Shown here: piece by piece, positions 6,313-6,630 of the stretch | Layout of the letters: each line of letters opens with the position of its first letter | How positions within the stretch are numbered: position 1 is the first letter of the stretch | Assembly (NCBI GenBank): GCA_955652075.1 | Contig: CATPAS010000056.1 | Span: 1 to 6,630, forward strand | Direction of reading: 5' to 3' | Source of the DNA: an uncultured Gaiellaceae bacterium | Lineage (GTDB): Bacteria > Actinomycetota > Thermoleophilia > Gaiellales > Gaiellaceae | DNA length: 6,630 nt | Position numbers and translations under genes: made by a program | Notes under the pieces: generated by a model | Told to the model about the DNA's origin: nothing | Seen by the model: only the letters and a program-made list of their open reading frames with translations | Database searches by the model: none

Positions 6313-6630
6313 CTAGAAAGCGACCCTGGCGCGCTCCAGAGCCGTAGTCAGATCGTCGGGCAGGGGCGACTCGACCTCAACTTGCTCCTCCGTGAACGGA
6401 TGCGGGAAGACGAGCCTGCCCGCATGGAGGAACTGCCTCTCCAGATCGAGCTCTCTCGATCGTCCGTAGACCGTGTCGCCTGCCACCGGCAGGTCGACCG
6501 CCGCCAGATGAACACGGATCTGATGCGTTCGTCCGGTCTCGAGTCGCACGTCCAGAAGCGTGTGGCGCGCCAGGGCCTCCTTCACCTCGAAGTGCGTGAT
6601 CGCCTCGCGCGGCTTGTCGGTGTCGAGGGA
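6313..6630 (-). CDS. RluA/RluD-family pseudouridine synthase, C-terminal part
   Basis: Partial gene: its 5' end is beyond the right window edge, and 105 residues plus the TAG stop are visible. The segment PREAITHFEV, then LLDVRLETGRTHQIRVHLA, PVAGDTVYGR, LERQFLHAGRLVFPHP and ESPLPDDL form the C-terminal end of the RluA-type catalytic domain. The conserved TGRTHQIRVH block and the FLHAGRL motif are intact; the catalytic aspartate lies in the missing N-terminal part. Such enzymes isomerise uridines in 23S rRNA, and RluD modifies helix 69, but RluA, RluC and RluD cannot be told apart from this fragment. A GTG at 6585 is not the real start because homology continues upstream of it. A terminator-like hairpin follows directly. 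Confidence 0.92.
   Translation of the reverse strand, partial: SLDTDKPREAITHFEVKEALARHTLLDVRLETGRTHQIRVHLAAVDLPVAGDTVYGRSRELDLERQFLHAGRLVFPHPFTEEQVEVESPLPDDLTTALERARVAF

Overview
This is a high-GC bacterial chromosome segment that looks like an actinobacterium. The strong G/C bias at third codon positions, frequent GTG starts, and the gene order rpsB-tsf-pyrH-frr-uppS-cdsA-dxr support that. A deep-branching lineage such as Thermoleophilia is my guess from protein flavour (for example the EF-Ts variant), not a demonstrated placement.

Layout: nearly everything reads on the minus strand, so it is described here from right to left. The right edge holds the C-terminal part of an RluA/RluD-family 23S rRNA pseudouridine synthase, followed by a terminator-like hairpin with a T run. 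A gap of about 136 bp then carries a structured leader for rpsB. The core block follows: rpsB (ribosomal protein S2), tsf (EF-Ts), pyrH (UMP kinase), frr (ribosome recycling factor), uppS (undecaprenyl diphosphate synthase) and cdsA (phosphatidate cytidylyltransferase). These are packed with 1- or 4-nt stop/start overlaps or, once, a 12-nt gap, which implies one co-transcribed, translationally coupled unit.

The usual next gene, dxr (DXP reductoisomerase), is present, but a GNAT acetyltransferase gene on the plus strand is wedged between cdsA and dxr. It shares a CTAG stop palindrome with cdsA, and its start lies only 23 bp from the dxr start, back to back. After dxr comes a perfect 12-bp inverted repeat and then the left window edge.

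Together the genes link translation (S2, EF-Ts, RRF, rRNA modification) with UMP phosphorylation and with lipid and cell-envelope precursor synthesis (isoprenoid entry by Dxr, polyprenyl carrier by UppS, CDP-diacylglycerol by CdsA). I see no mobile element, CRISPR array, tRNA, toxin-antitoxin pair or other obviously new system. The points worth a second look are: the inverted GNAT insertion with overlapping, possibly leaderless divergent promoters; a Dxr lacking about 33 residues of its NADPH-binding domain; an EF-Ts whose TDFV motif reads TEPV; a leader with possible alternative folds closing on the rpsB start; a UUCG-capped hairpin over the cdsA ribosome-binding zone; and the palindromic repeat after dxr.
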